Below, piece after piece: positions 19,101-26,086 of a stretch of 38,640 nucleotides of DNA. Location: assembly GCA_036846645.1 (NCBI GenBank), contig DAIUBN010000007.1, positions 1 through 38,640 of the forward strand, read 5' to 3'. Position 1 is the stretch's first letter, and each line of letters opens with the position of its first letter. Below the pieces are notes generated by a model that worked only from the letters and a program-made list of their open reading frames with translations, made no database searches and was not told where the DNA came from. Made by a program: the position numbers and the translations under genes. The DNA is from JAAYUD01 sp036846645 (lineage in GTDB: Bacteria; Bacteroidota; Bacteroidia; Bacteroidales; Bacteroidaceae).

Positions 19101-19224
19101 CAGCCTCACCTTTCGTATCAACCACCTTACCAGTCACAGTAAACTTACCCTGTGCTGATGCTCCCAACGTGAGGAGCACCAGTATGAAGGTGAAGAATAT
19201 CTTATGAAATATATTATTACTCAT
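16120..19224 (-). CDS. SusC/RagA-family TonB-dependent transporter (pair 2)
   Basis: This is a 1034-residue TonB-dependent importer of canonical SusC build. It has a signal peptide of about 24 residues ending GASA before GlnGly, and a carboxypeptidase-regulatory-like domain at about 27-105 (VTGKVVDTKGEAAIGASI). The standard linker LLNEVVVVGYGAQKKES follows, then the plug with LKDASATAVYGVRGANGV and ITTKRG, and a barrel ending VNFGVNLKF. It starts 20 bases after the stop of the LamG lipoprotein gene. Together with the SusD that follows it should import arabinan oligosaccharides. Having two distinct SusCD pairs in one operon is the same arrangement as BT0361-BT0364. Confidence 0.95.
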   Translation of the reverse strand: MSNNIFHKIFFTFILVLLTLGASAQGKFTVTGKVVDTKGEAAIGASIMEKGTKNGTMVDLNGNFKLLVNSSKATLVVTYVGYKTQEVQISGRSSVNITMEEDSKLLNEVVVVGYGAQKKESVIGAISQVNSKELLKSPAANISQAIAGKIPGVITTQTSGAPGSDDMKIYIRGRASFAGDNQPLILVDGVERAFSQIAPDDIETISTLKDASATAVYGVRGANGVMLITTKRGKEQKPAVSFTANWQTQSPTRRDTYLNSYDSVVLLEEALANDGLASQYSAADIEMYKKSSRGELSGIDALLYPNVDWYGTVLRKSAPAQRYNINIQGGTKRLRYFASAEYYDQQGLFRNFSLDSYGNKSNSEYRRYAFRGNMDFLMTKDLTLSVNFGTRFEERRGPNTNERLDGTYSEVFYELNHTPGWIFPVSYTIGEGEDQRVLYGGSSQYQNNIVAALAKGGFYRATNTINETNFIVNYKMDWLTKGLSAKAMVSFDYDAYYNRKFTANFATYELNNRSDYSSIDSYNRFNSDTELAYAGNENTTTYKLYMEGQLNYARRFGKHDVTAMVLYNQNDYRYQAELAQRYQGLVGRVTYGYDDKYLAEVNFGYNGSENFERGKRFGFFPSFSIGWRISNEEFMKSTQKWLDNLKIRASYGQVGNDVYQVNGVKQRFLYQAVWTQLSNDYYFGTTGYTGIYESQYPNATVTWERANKYNVGVEFGLLGGLLNGSLDLFYEKRNNILTPYLTRPQWVGVNMAAGNLGSTRNSGFEIELKHNNHIGKDFNYYANLTFSHAQNKILNMDEPASKTAYRKQEGHPINQYFGLVCDGFVTAADLANSSFPVSTFGNVKVGDLKYRDMNGDGFIDSRDETFIGHSDIPENTYAFTLGFDYKGIGFSVMFQGVDHVSRYYDAEAMFAFVSGGKVKQHHLDRWNPNLSENQNLANAKYPLLHYDNNGDHNQRQNSFFLKNGSFLRLKNIELSYSLPLAWIKKLAMTECRLYVNANNLVTWDHLDGLCDPESQGSNRYPIMKAVNFGVNLKF

Positions 19225-19244
19225 TGTTTTCTTAATTTAGATTA

Positions 19245-21053
19245 TTATTCTGCAGGAAATATCAATGGGCATTGCGACATAGAAAGAATATCAAGATATC
19301 CTTCTTCGATTGTCAAGAATACACCTAGAGCTCCCGTCGGGAAATCGCTATAGTAATAAGTATAGGTATATACTTTGCCTGTAGAACTTGTCACATTAGC
19401 TGTCATATCATAGCGTCCATTAATGCGTTGAACTGTGAGATCAACAGTTGCACCATTCATCTCGGTTTTAAATGTATCCCAACTGAATGGATTGGTAATG
19501 TTACCACTATTGTAATAAGTGCCCCAGCCGAATGCATCACTTCGCATCACAAGATATTCGAGATATCCCTGAGAAGAATCGCGGGTATCATTTCCGTTAG
19601 TTGTTACTTGTACCCAGTTGTCCCAATTGTTCACAGCATCAGTATGATTGACGAAGCGGAACTTGAGTATACAATTGTCTTCGGTAGAAGAATTCATAAC
19701 CGAGAATACAGACCACCAGCCACTAGAAAAGTCAGTCTTACCTACACGATTCGAACCAACAGCCCAAGCCTGACCCACAGAACAATTATAGGTATCGAGC
19801 ACGAGATGAGCCTTTTCCATGGTGAGGAATGTTCCCTTAACACCATCGGGCAAACCAGATTTAGTATAAGTGTAGTGATATACAGTACCCAAAGTTGTTG
19901 TAGTAACGGCAGTCATCGTCAGTACACCATCTACTATTCTCACAGTAAGATCTACTTTCGCTCCATCCATACTGCTAGCAAATGTTGTCCAATCGTAGTC
20001 ACTGCTGATACCGGTTCCATCGTAATAAGTGCCCCAGCCGAAAGCATCTGAACGAAGAACAACATACTCGGTATATCCATCGGCACCACGCTCTTTACCA
20101 TTAGTAAGCACAAGTACCCAGTTATCCCAATTGTTGGCTTTATCTGTATAGTTTGTAAAAGAGTAATGGAACTCACAGTTGCTCGTTGCAGAAGTCATAT
20201 AAGGAGTAAAGGTAGTCCACCATCCAGCGGTATTATCTTCAGCACCGAATGTCTGATATTGCTGTACTTTCTTGCCGGCAGCTACCGTAGGTTTAGCCCA
20301 ATCTTTAGCTATCATCTGATTGCGGATAACGTTGACATTGTCGTACCATGATTCGCACAAATCAGAATCTGAACCTTTACCTAAATATATATAAGCAGCA
20401 TTGTTCAAGAACTTCACCAATGTAGCATAGTTGAAAGAAGTAGACGAAGGATTGGTCACCGAAGCACTTACGCTCTTATTGCCATCAACATAAAGTTGAT
20501 AACCTGTAGACGAAATCTGCAAAGCAATAAAATGCCATTCGCCCGCCGTTATAGCATTTGTTTTGTAAGAAGCAGGGTTGTTCTCGTCGAGATTAAGTGA
20601 TGACAACTGTCCGGGCTTTGTATAAACTAGTTCGGCATTACGGGTAAAATAGAAACGTGCAGAGTCGGCACTCTCCGAGCCAAACGAAAATAAAGCGCCA
20701 CTGAGATTGTCGGTTGCAGTCTTCACCCACATGGTGATAGCGGCACCGTTTTGCAATGACACACTCTTTAGAGGATTTGCAATTCGCGCGTAGCCTGTAC
20801 TATCGATATGTAGCACATTGCTACCAAGATTGTAGTCCTTGATAACTTCAATTTTACTACTGTATGCAGTATCGATATCGCTCAGATAAGGGGCCTCATC
20901 ACCGTAATCGAATGAGTAGGTCGCTACAACTTGCCTTGTAGGGTAAACTTGATTACCCGCGGGGTTGTCCATTTGCCCCCAATCTGTGCAAGAAGTCAAG
21001 CATATCAATACCGACATTCCTAATGTAGTCAGAATAGATTTTAAGATCTTCAT
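19245..21053 (-). CDS. Surface glycan-binding-type lipoprotein: LamG domain plus two tandem C-terminal modules
   Basis: The frame is open to 21188, but the start at 21053 gives a proper lipoprotein signal (MKILKSILTTLGMSVLICLTSC, Cys22) and lies 41 bases after the -7 element. The extra upstream residues are not signal-like, so the protein has 602 residues. Residues of about 40-255 form a LamG/concanavalin-like domain (AITMWVKTATD, GEWHFIALQI, YQLYVDGNKSV). Two tandem copies of a roughly 160-residue module follow, at about 268-427 and 428-600. Both carry NNWDNWV, TNG, RSDAFGWGTYY, a VDLTV strand and a GxFLT segment. I do not recognise the module as a named family; binding of arabinan is inferred from position as first gene of the operon, like BT0365. 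No catalytic motif is visible. Confidence 0.82.
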   Translation of the reverse strand: MKILKSILTTLGMSVLICLTSCTDWGQMDNPAGNQVYPTRQVVATYSFDYGDEAPYLSDIDTAYSSKIEVIKDYNLGSNVLHIDSTGYARIANPLKSVSLQNGAAITMWVKTATDNLSGALFSFGSESADSARFYFTRNAELVYTKPGQLSSLNLDENNPASYKTNAITAGEWHFIALQISSTGYQLYVDGNKSVSASVTNPSSTSFNYATLVKFLNNAAYIYLGKGSDSDLCESWYDNVNVIRNQMIAKDWAKPTVAAGKKVQQYQTFGAEDNTAGWWTTFTPYMTSATSNCEFHYSFTNYTDKANNWDNWVLVLTNGKERGADGYTEYVVLRSDAFGWGTYYDGTGISSDYDWTTFASSMDGAKVDLTVRIVDGVLTMTAVTTTTLGTVYHYTYTKSGLPDGVKGTFLTMEKAHLVLDTYNCSVGQAWAVGSNRVGKTDFSSGWWSVFSVMNSSTEDNCILKFRFVNHTDAVNNWDNWVQVTTNGNDTRDSSQGYLEYLVMRSDAFGWGTYYNSGNITNPFSWDTFKTEMNGATVDLTVQRINGRYDMTANVTSSTGKVYTYTYYYSDFPTGALGVFLTIEEGYLDILSMSQCPLIFPAE

Positions 21054-21094
21054 ATATGCATGAATTTTGGTTATTAGATAAGTTTTTAATGTCG

Positions 21095-21102
21095 CAAATA
21101 TA
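21095..21102 (-). promoter_or_regulatory. -7 promoter element of the six-gene PUL operon
   Basis: The minus strand reads TATATTTG followed by CGAC, an exact TAnnTTTG match 41 bases before the lipoprotein start codon. The -33 position lacks a TTTG, which fits a promoter that needs the adjacent activator site. Confidence 0.75.
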
Positions 21103-21121
21103 CCCCATTGTCCATTTACGA

Positions 21122-21155
21122 AGGTGGATAAATGATTTTTTGAGGTGGATAAATG
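21122..21155 (-). promoter_or_regulatory. HTCS operator: two direct half-sites 21 bp apart
   Basis: On the plus strand AGGTGGATAAATG occurs at 21122-21134 and again at 21143-21155, so on the transcribed side two CATTTATCCACCT half-sites stand 21 bp apart. The inner TCCACC core is exactly 20 bp before the -7 element. Direct half-sites two helical turns apart are what AraC-type activators bind. The plus-strand PUL operon carries the same arrangement, so the hybrid regulator encoded at 21667-25896 is the likely ligand. Confidence 0.78.
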
Positions 21156-21444
21156 GCTTTCGTCCTCAAAAAAGTGTATTCTAAACACTAAAAGCTATCA
21201 ATACTAACTAACATCAACAAAGTAAGTAAAAAACGCACGAATACGGAAGGAAAAGAAAAAGAAAATGACATGCTTATATATAAAAAGATTGTAAATTGGA
21301 CACTCTTTAAATAATAGTCGAAAAAATAAGAGAATGTAGCAAACAAAATAGCACAATTCAACTTCAATAAGATACGCTCTTTTATAAGAAAAAATCTTTC
21401 TTCCTTGAAGGAAAAGTGAAATGTTGATTATCTATTTTTAAAAT

Positions 21445-21529
21445 CAAGCTTGCATTTATTAAAATAAAGGCTTTATTTATTAAAATACAAGCTTTATTTT
21501 AATAAATACAAGCTTTATTTTTAGAATCA
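21445..21529. repeat. Four tandem AT-rich direct repeats, period 21-22 bp
   Basis: Units begin at 21445, 21467, 21488 and 21509 and are 22, 21, 21 and 21 bases long. Each has a core close to CAAGCTTTATT followed by an A/T run; unit 2 has AAGGCTTTATT. A period equal to two helical turns puts all four cores on one face of the helix. There are no unique spacers, so it is not a CRISPR array. Function unknown; a protein-binding array or intrinsically curved DNA are the obvious options. Confidence 0.8.
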
Positions 21530-21643
21530 TTCAAGAGAGAACAAACTTTTCTATTATAAGTATCAAAGTTCTCTGCCAATATCGCAAACAAAGGGAAAAG
21601 ATACTTTCGAAATACACCCTTTCAGAGTCGAGGTATCATTCCT

Positions 21644-21660
21644 TAAAAGCCACTCGTGGC
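21644..21660 (-). terminator. Weak terminator after the hybrid sensor gene
   Basis: On the minus strand GCCACGAGTGGC (21649-21660) forms a short stem and is followed by TTTTAAGG. It lies 7 bases after the stop codon. The stem is short and the T run only four long, so efficiency is doubtful. Confidence 0.4.
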
Positions 21661-21666
21661 ATTCGA

Positions 21667-24600
21667 CTATTCGTTGAGCATTGTACTTGGGGCCGTTCCA
21701 AATTGCTTGGTAAAACAGCGAGTGAAGTACTTGGGGTCATTGAATCCCACTTCGTATGCCACTTCCGATATATTCATATTCTTGGTGGTTCGCGATTTGA
21801 TAATCATCTCGCGAGCTAAATTAAGTCGATAGTTACGTATCATCTGTCCAACCGACTGGCCTACTAGACTCTGCAGTTTCTTATTGAGCAAACTCTTGCT
21901 CACACCCATGGCTTCACAGAAATCGTTGACATCGAAGTAGGAATTCTTATAGTTTTTTCTAAGAACTTCCATCACCTGCGATATGAAACGCTTATCACTT
22001 GATTCCTCTTCAATATTCAGTTCATCTACATTCATGTTCATAGTGAATTGACGTTGATAACGTTTACGATTCTCAAGAATATTTTCGATACGGGTGAGCA
22101 ATAGTATTTCATCAAATGGTTTGAGCAGATATTCATCAACCCCCATCTTGTAACTTTGAATACGGGCTTCGGGAGAAGTCTTAGCTGTAAGCATCAAAAA
22201 TGGGATATGCGATATTGAGAAGGTTTCTTTCACTCTTTTTGATAATTCGATACCATCCATAACAGGCATCATGAGGTCGCTCACGATAAAGTCGACAGAT
22301 TGTGAAATTAGCACTTTCAGGGCCTCTTCACCATTGCCGGCTTCGAGCACATCATATTTATCAATCAGAATAGACTTTATGTAGTTTCTCATATCGATAT
22401 TATCTTCTACTACAAGAATCGTAAGTTTTGTTTTCTCTGTTTCCTCATCAGGAAGAGTATATACCTCTGCTGTTTGAACAGGTTTGTTATAATTATCATT
22501 CTCATGATGTTCGTCCTCACTGAGAGGCAACATGATACGAAATGAGCAACCGATAGAATGATTATTACGAGCTACTATTTCACCGCCATGCATCTGAACA
22601 ATTCGTTTGCACAAATAGAGTCCGACACCAGTTCCTGCTTGCCCGTAAACAGGATATTTTATCTGTCCCTTAGATTGATAGAAGCGATTAAATATCTTCT
22701 GCAAATCTTCTTCGGGCACTCCCGAACCAGTATCACTTACCGATATATAAAGCTGTGGATGACCATCTTTATAAAGTGAAGCAATATAGAGTCTCACCTG
22801 CCCTCCATCGGGAGTGAACTTAATGGCATTACTCATCAGATTGGTAAATACTTTGTGCATCGCATCCTCATCAAACATCAAATTTGAATCTGACATACGA
22901 ATATATTCTTCTATTTTAATATTACGTTCTCCTGCAAAGATGCGGAAAGGTTCTACTAAAGTATGAACAAAGTTGAGAAAGTTACCGAAACTCTTCACAA
23001 TTTCCAGCTTGCCCGACTCAACTTTACGGAAATCCATTAACTGATTGACTAGAGATAACAAATACTTGGAGTTACGTTCTACGAAGTTGAGTTGTTCTAT
23101 GACCTTAGGGTTACTACTCAGTTTCAAAGCCCTCTCTATCGGGCCGATAATGAGTGTAATAGGCGTACGGAACTCGTGAGTTATATTCGTGAAGAACGAA
23201 ATTTTATTCACTGTCAATTCCTGCACCCGTCTCGACATCTGTACGAGCTGTGTTTTCTGCTGAGTTATCTTCTCATTTTGCTGAATGAGTATATTATTCT
23301 GTCGTGAGAGTTCGGTCGTCTGATGTTCGAGCAATAGTTTTTGCTCTTCCAACTCTCGGGTGCGTTCTTGAACAGTACGATGAAGCACTTCACGCTGCCT
23401 TTTGAGTGATTTAATACGACGTTGATATAGTTTCCACACGGCAAACGAGATGGCTATAAGTGCCAAAAGTATAAACCATGTAGTTTTATAAAAATAAGGT
23501 ATGATGACAATTTCCAGTTCGGCAATACTTTCCTTCCCTCTCTCAACGCCGTCGGGCAGATACTTCACTTGTAATGTGTACTTACCGGGGCGCAGATTAG
23601 TGTAGCTAGCATAACGTCTATCGTCTGTAACCTTCACCCACTTGTCGTCAAAGCCCAAAAGGCGATAGCTATACAGATTATCACCTTTATAATTGAGTGC
23701 TGCAAATTCTACAGAGAAAGATTTTTCACGTTCGTGAATTCTCAGTTCTTTCAACCCAGAGATGTCTTCGGGCAGATATTTACTGCCGGGCAGTACAACT
23801 TCGCCACCAATATATAATTTGGTGAAACGCAGTGGAGCAGCTTGCAACTGAAGAGAACGATTATTGCTTATCACGGTCAATCCACCCACACTGCCGAAAT
23901 AGAGTTTACCATCCGAACCTTTGCACGAAGCATTCCAATAGAACTGATCGTCTACTATCCCATCTTGCTGAGAATAGTTCACAAACTGATTATAGCGAGG
24001 ATAGAAGCACGAAAGTCCGTTGTTGGTAGCCACCCAAAGAAGTCCACGGTCATCTTGTTCGATCCCGCGAATACTATTATTAGCAAGACCTTGTGACATG
24101 GTATAGGCAGTAAAATGATAATGACCCGAAGCATCTGTAACTTTCTTATAGAAACCATATCCATTGGTACCGAGCCATAGAGTGCCGTCTTTTGATTCGC
24201 AAAAGCAGGTCACCTTCTCAATAAGTTTCGACGCGGGATTATCTAACTTATACAAAAGATGTTGGTATCGAAAAGTACCTAGTTTGGAGCGCGAATGAAG
24301 ATCAACAATATAAACGCCTTCCAGACAGCCTATCCATAATTTACCAGTGCGGTCGATAATAGAACCTATACAGCCGTGAATATTATTTGATTCTTTGTCA
24401 GAGAACGGCATTGTCAGCTTTTCTTGTTCGAGAGAGTAAAAATATAAACCGGGGTTGGCACCAATCCATATACCTTTATTAATAGGATCGTAAGAAAGAG
24501 CTCCGACAAAGTCGACATTGAAACCTGGAGTGGTTTTCGTAGAGATGACCTTAAGTACTCTACCTGGATATTTTAAATCGAGGAGATTGATGCTACCACC

Positions 24601-25896
24601 CCAAGTAGCTGCCCACAAACGATTCTTATTATCGGCAGCGAGAGCACTTACAGAGTTGTGACTCAACCCGCCATGTTCTTTTGTGAGATGAGTGAATCTA
24701 TCCGAACCACGAGATAGAATATTCAATCCACCTTCGACACTACCCACCCACACCTTATTATATATATCTTCGTAGACAGCATTGACTGGATTTTGGGAGA
24801 GGCTCGATGGATTTTCTTTGTTATGGATAAAATTTTTCACCGATAGACGTTTCAGGTTGAGTTTATTGATACCACCAGTCTCGGTACCAAACCATATATG
24901 ATCGTTATCGACTAACATACAATTTACGAAATTGCTATTCAGTTTTCCATTATCACTTCCACTGATACAATCAATATGGTCAAAATCATCTGTCAAAGGG
25001 TCGTATACATTCACTCCACAAAGAGTAGCGACAAGTAACTGGCGATCATTAGTTTCCGCCAGTCCGGTAAGATAGTCCTGCGAAAGCGAACGGTTTGAGA
25101 TGGAATGCACGTAATGTTTCACTTTATTCGAATTACGGTTGTAACGATAGAGTCCATGATTGGTGGCGATCCACACTTCGTTCTCTTTATTGAGAAAAGC
25201 AGTGAAAGCGATGGCAGCATCATTGAGAATGATACCATTTATACGAGTTGCCTTAAGCTTTCCATTCGAAGTAGGATACATCTTCAATATAATCCCATTA
25301 TAGCCTATCCAAATACACCCATCCCGGTCGATATCACTCATAGCAATGTCGGGGCCAATCAATGCATTGGTAAAGTACGACGATACAGAGTTCACGGCAC
25401 CTTCTTCATCGAAAGCGATACGGCGGAGCCATCTATCGCCTTCTATCCACATACAACCCTTAGAATCTTTCATAACCTTCACAGCAGGACGATTGACAAT
25501 GCTTTGCATCTTCTCTGTATGGTCTTCAATTTGTACCGGCTTCTGTGTAGCGAGGTCGATGATGTCGATACCTCCTTCTGAGACAGCCCATAGACGATGC
25601 TGATTGTCTTCGCAAGTATTGATGATGAAGTTGCTCTTAAGAGGGCAATTTGGGGTATTGGGTGAGAAATAGAGAAAATCATATCCATCGTATCGGGTTA
25701 AACCTCCACCGGCTGTAGATATCCATAAAAAGCCACGACTATCTTTGAACATATCATCCACGAAATTGTGAGGCAGTCCATCTTTCATCGTCACATAAGT
25801 AATACGATAACGGTCGATGAGTCGTTCGGCTTGAACAACGATTGCCGAAAGTATAAGCAATGATATAAAGAGGTATGATACTCGCTTCTTTCCCAT
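21667..25896 (-). CDS. Hybrid two-component system sensor/regulator (HTCS) of the arabinan locus
   Basis: One 1409-residue protein combines sensor and regulator. After a signal peptide (to about residue 23) comes a periplasmic two-bladed propeller region of Reg_prop repeats (about 30-720; DSRGFLWIST, NKVWVGSVEGGLNI and similar). A Y_Y_Y domain (about 732-780) and one membrane helix (about 804-823) follow. The cytoplasmic part has a coiled coil, a kinase core with His907 (TNITHEFRTP), an HATPase domain (N box about 1019, G box GTGVGLYL about 1085), and a receiver with phosphate acceptor Asp1207 (VSDLMMPVMDG). It ends in an AraC-type DNA-binding domain (about 1300-1409). Such regulators sense released oligosaccharides and activate their own locus. 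In the same position B. thetaiotaomicron BT0366 responds to arabino-oligosaccharides. It is separated by 613 and 190 bp from the two operons with matching operators. Confidence 0.96.
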   Translation of the reverse strand: MGKKRVSYLFISLLILSAIVVQAERLIDRYRITYVTMKDGLPHNFVDDMFKDSRGFLWISTAGGGLTRYDGYDFLYFSPNTPNCPLKSNFIINTCEDNQHRLWAVSEGGIDIIDLATQKPVQIEDHTEKMQSIVNRPAVKVMKDSKGCMWIEGDRWLRRIAFDEEGAVNSVSSYFTNALIGPDIAMSDIDRDGCIWIGYNGIILKMYPTSNGKLKATRINGIILNDAAIAFTAFLNKENEVWIATNHGLYRYNRNSNKVKHYVHSISNRSLSQDYLTGLAETNDRQLLVATLCGVNVYDPLTDDFDHIDCISGSDNGKLNSNFVNCMLVDNDHIWFGTETGGINKLNLKRLSVKNFIHNKENPSSLSQNPVNAVYEDIYNKVWVGSVEGGLNILSRGSDRFTHLTKEHGGLSHNSVSALAADNKNRLWAATWGGSINLLDLKYPGRVLKVISTKTTPGFNVDFVGALSYDPINKGIWIGANPGLYFYSLEQEKLTMPFSDKESNNIHGCIGSIIDRTGKLWIGCLEGVYIVDLHSRSKLGTFRYQHLLYKLDNPASKLIEKVTCFCESKDGTLWLGTNGYGFYKKVTDASGHYHFTAYTMSQGLANNSIRGIEQDDRGLLWVATNNGLSCFYPRYNQFVNYSQQDGIVDDQFYWNASCKGSDGKLYFGSVGGLTVISNNRSLQLQAAPLRFTKLYIGGEVVLPGSKYLPEDISGLKELRIHEREKSFSVEFAALNYKGDNLYSYRLLGFDDKWVKVTDDRRYASYTNLRPGKYTLQVKYLPDGVERGKESIAELEIVIIPYFYKTTWFILLALIAISFAVWKLYQRRIKSLKRQREVLHRTVQERTRELEEQKLLLEHQTTELSRQNNILIQQNEKITQQKTQLVQMSRRVQELTVNKISFFTNITHEFRTPITLIIGPIERALKLSSNPKVIEQLNFVERNSKYLLSLVNQLMDFRKVESGKLEIVKSFGNFLNFVHTLVEPFRIFAGERNIKIEEYIRMSDSNLMFDEDAMHKVFTNLMSNAIKFTPDGGQVRLYIASLYKDGHPQLYISVSDTGSGVPEEDLQKIFNRFYQSKGQIKYPVYGQAGTGVGLYLCKRIVQMHGGEIVARNNHSIGCSFRIMLPLSEDEHHENDNYNKPVQTAEVYTLPDEETEKTKLTILVVEDNIDMRNYIKSILIDKYDVLEAGNGEEALKVLISQSVDFIVSDLMMPVMDGIELSKRVKETFSISHIPFLMLTAKTSPEARIQSYKMGVDEYLLKPFDEILLLTRIENILENRKRYQRQFTMNMNVDELNIEEESSDKRFISQVMEVLRKNYKNSYFDVNDFCEAMGVSKSLLNKKLQSLVGQSVGQMIRNYRLNLAREMIIKSRTTKNMNISEVAYEVGFNDPKYFTRCFTKQFGTAPSTMLNE

Positions 25897-25941
25897 GGTA
25901 GATTTTTTATTCGTGGTATCGACTTACAATTGAAATCGAAA

Positions 25942-25949
25942 CAAAGTTA
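25942..25949 (-). promoter_or_regulatory. -7 promoter element of the HTCS gene
   Basis: The minus strand reads TAACTTTG, an exact TAnnTTTG match, 45 bases before the HTCS start codon. No TCCACC pair accompanies it, so the regulator is probably made constitutively at a low level. Confidence 0.6.
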
Positions 25950-26008
25950 TAATGTTTCTCCATAATTAAAAAAGAAACAGAATTCTTTTTATCGGAAGAT
26001 AACAATTA

Positions 26009-26036
26009 GTCCACCATTCGTATTCGTATGTCCACC
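26009..26036 (+). promoter_or_regulatory. HTCS operator of the plus-strand operon
   Basis: GTCCACC occurs at 26009-26015 and at 26030-26036, again exactly 21 bp apart. The inner core ends 20 bp before the -7 element at 26057. This is the same spacing, orientation and core as at the minus-strand PUL promoter (21122-21155). Outside the TCCACC core the bases match only loosely. Confidence 0.75.
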
Positions 26037-26056
26037 TTGAGAGTCATATTGGATTG

Positions 26057-26064
26057 TATTTTTG
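26057..26064 (+). promoter_or_regulatory. -7 promoter element of the plus-strand arabinanase operon
   Basis: TATTTTTG, followed by CAATG, matches TAnnTTTG exactly. It lies 22 bases before the ATG at 26087. A TTGA at 26037-26040 may act as a partial -33 element. Confidence 0.75.
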
Positions 26065-26086
26065 CAATGAAATTAAAATTTAAAGT

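Larger units (their letters stand above)
21054..21666. other. 613-bp AT-rich upstream region of the minus-strand PUL operon
   Basis: No convincing gene lies here. From the operon side it holds the -7 element, the paired TCCACC operator, an AT-rich stretch with no recognised content (about 21160-21440), four tandem 21-22 bp repeats (21445-21529), and a weak terminator next to the hybrid sensor gene. For a leaderless operon promoter the region is unusually long. Confidence 0.7.

Noticed and set aside
19428..20051. Open frame of 207 residues on the plus strand inside the LamG lipoprotein gene
   Set aside because: It is antisense to a clear lipoprotein gene, has no family motifs or promoter, and has the odd composition of an antisense shadow.
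21400..21425. Terminator-like hairpin TTCCTTGAAGGAA
   Set aside because: The stem is short and lies about 250 bases past the HTCS stop; a weak hairpin closer to the gene is a better candidate.
21445..21529. CRISPR-like array
   Set aside because: The repeats are contiguous, AT-rich and without unique spacers, and no cas genes are present.
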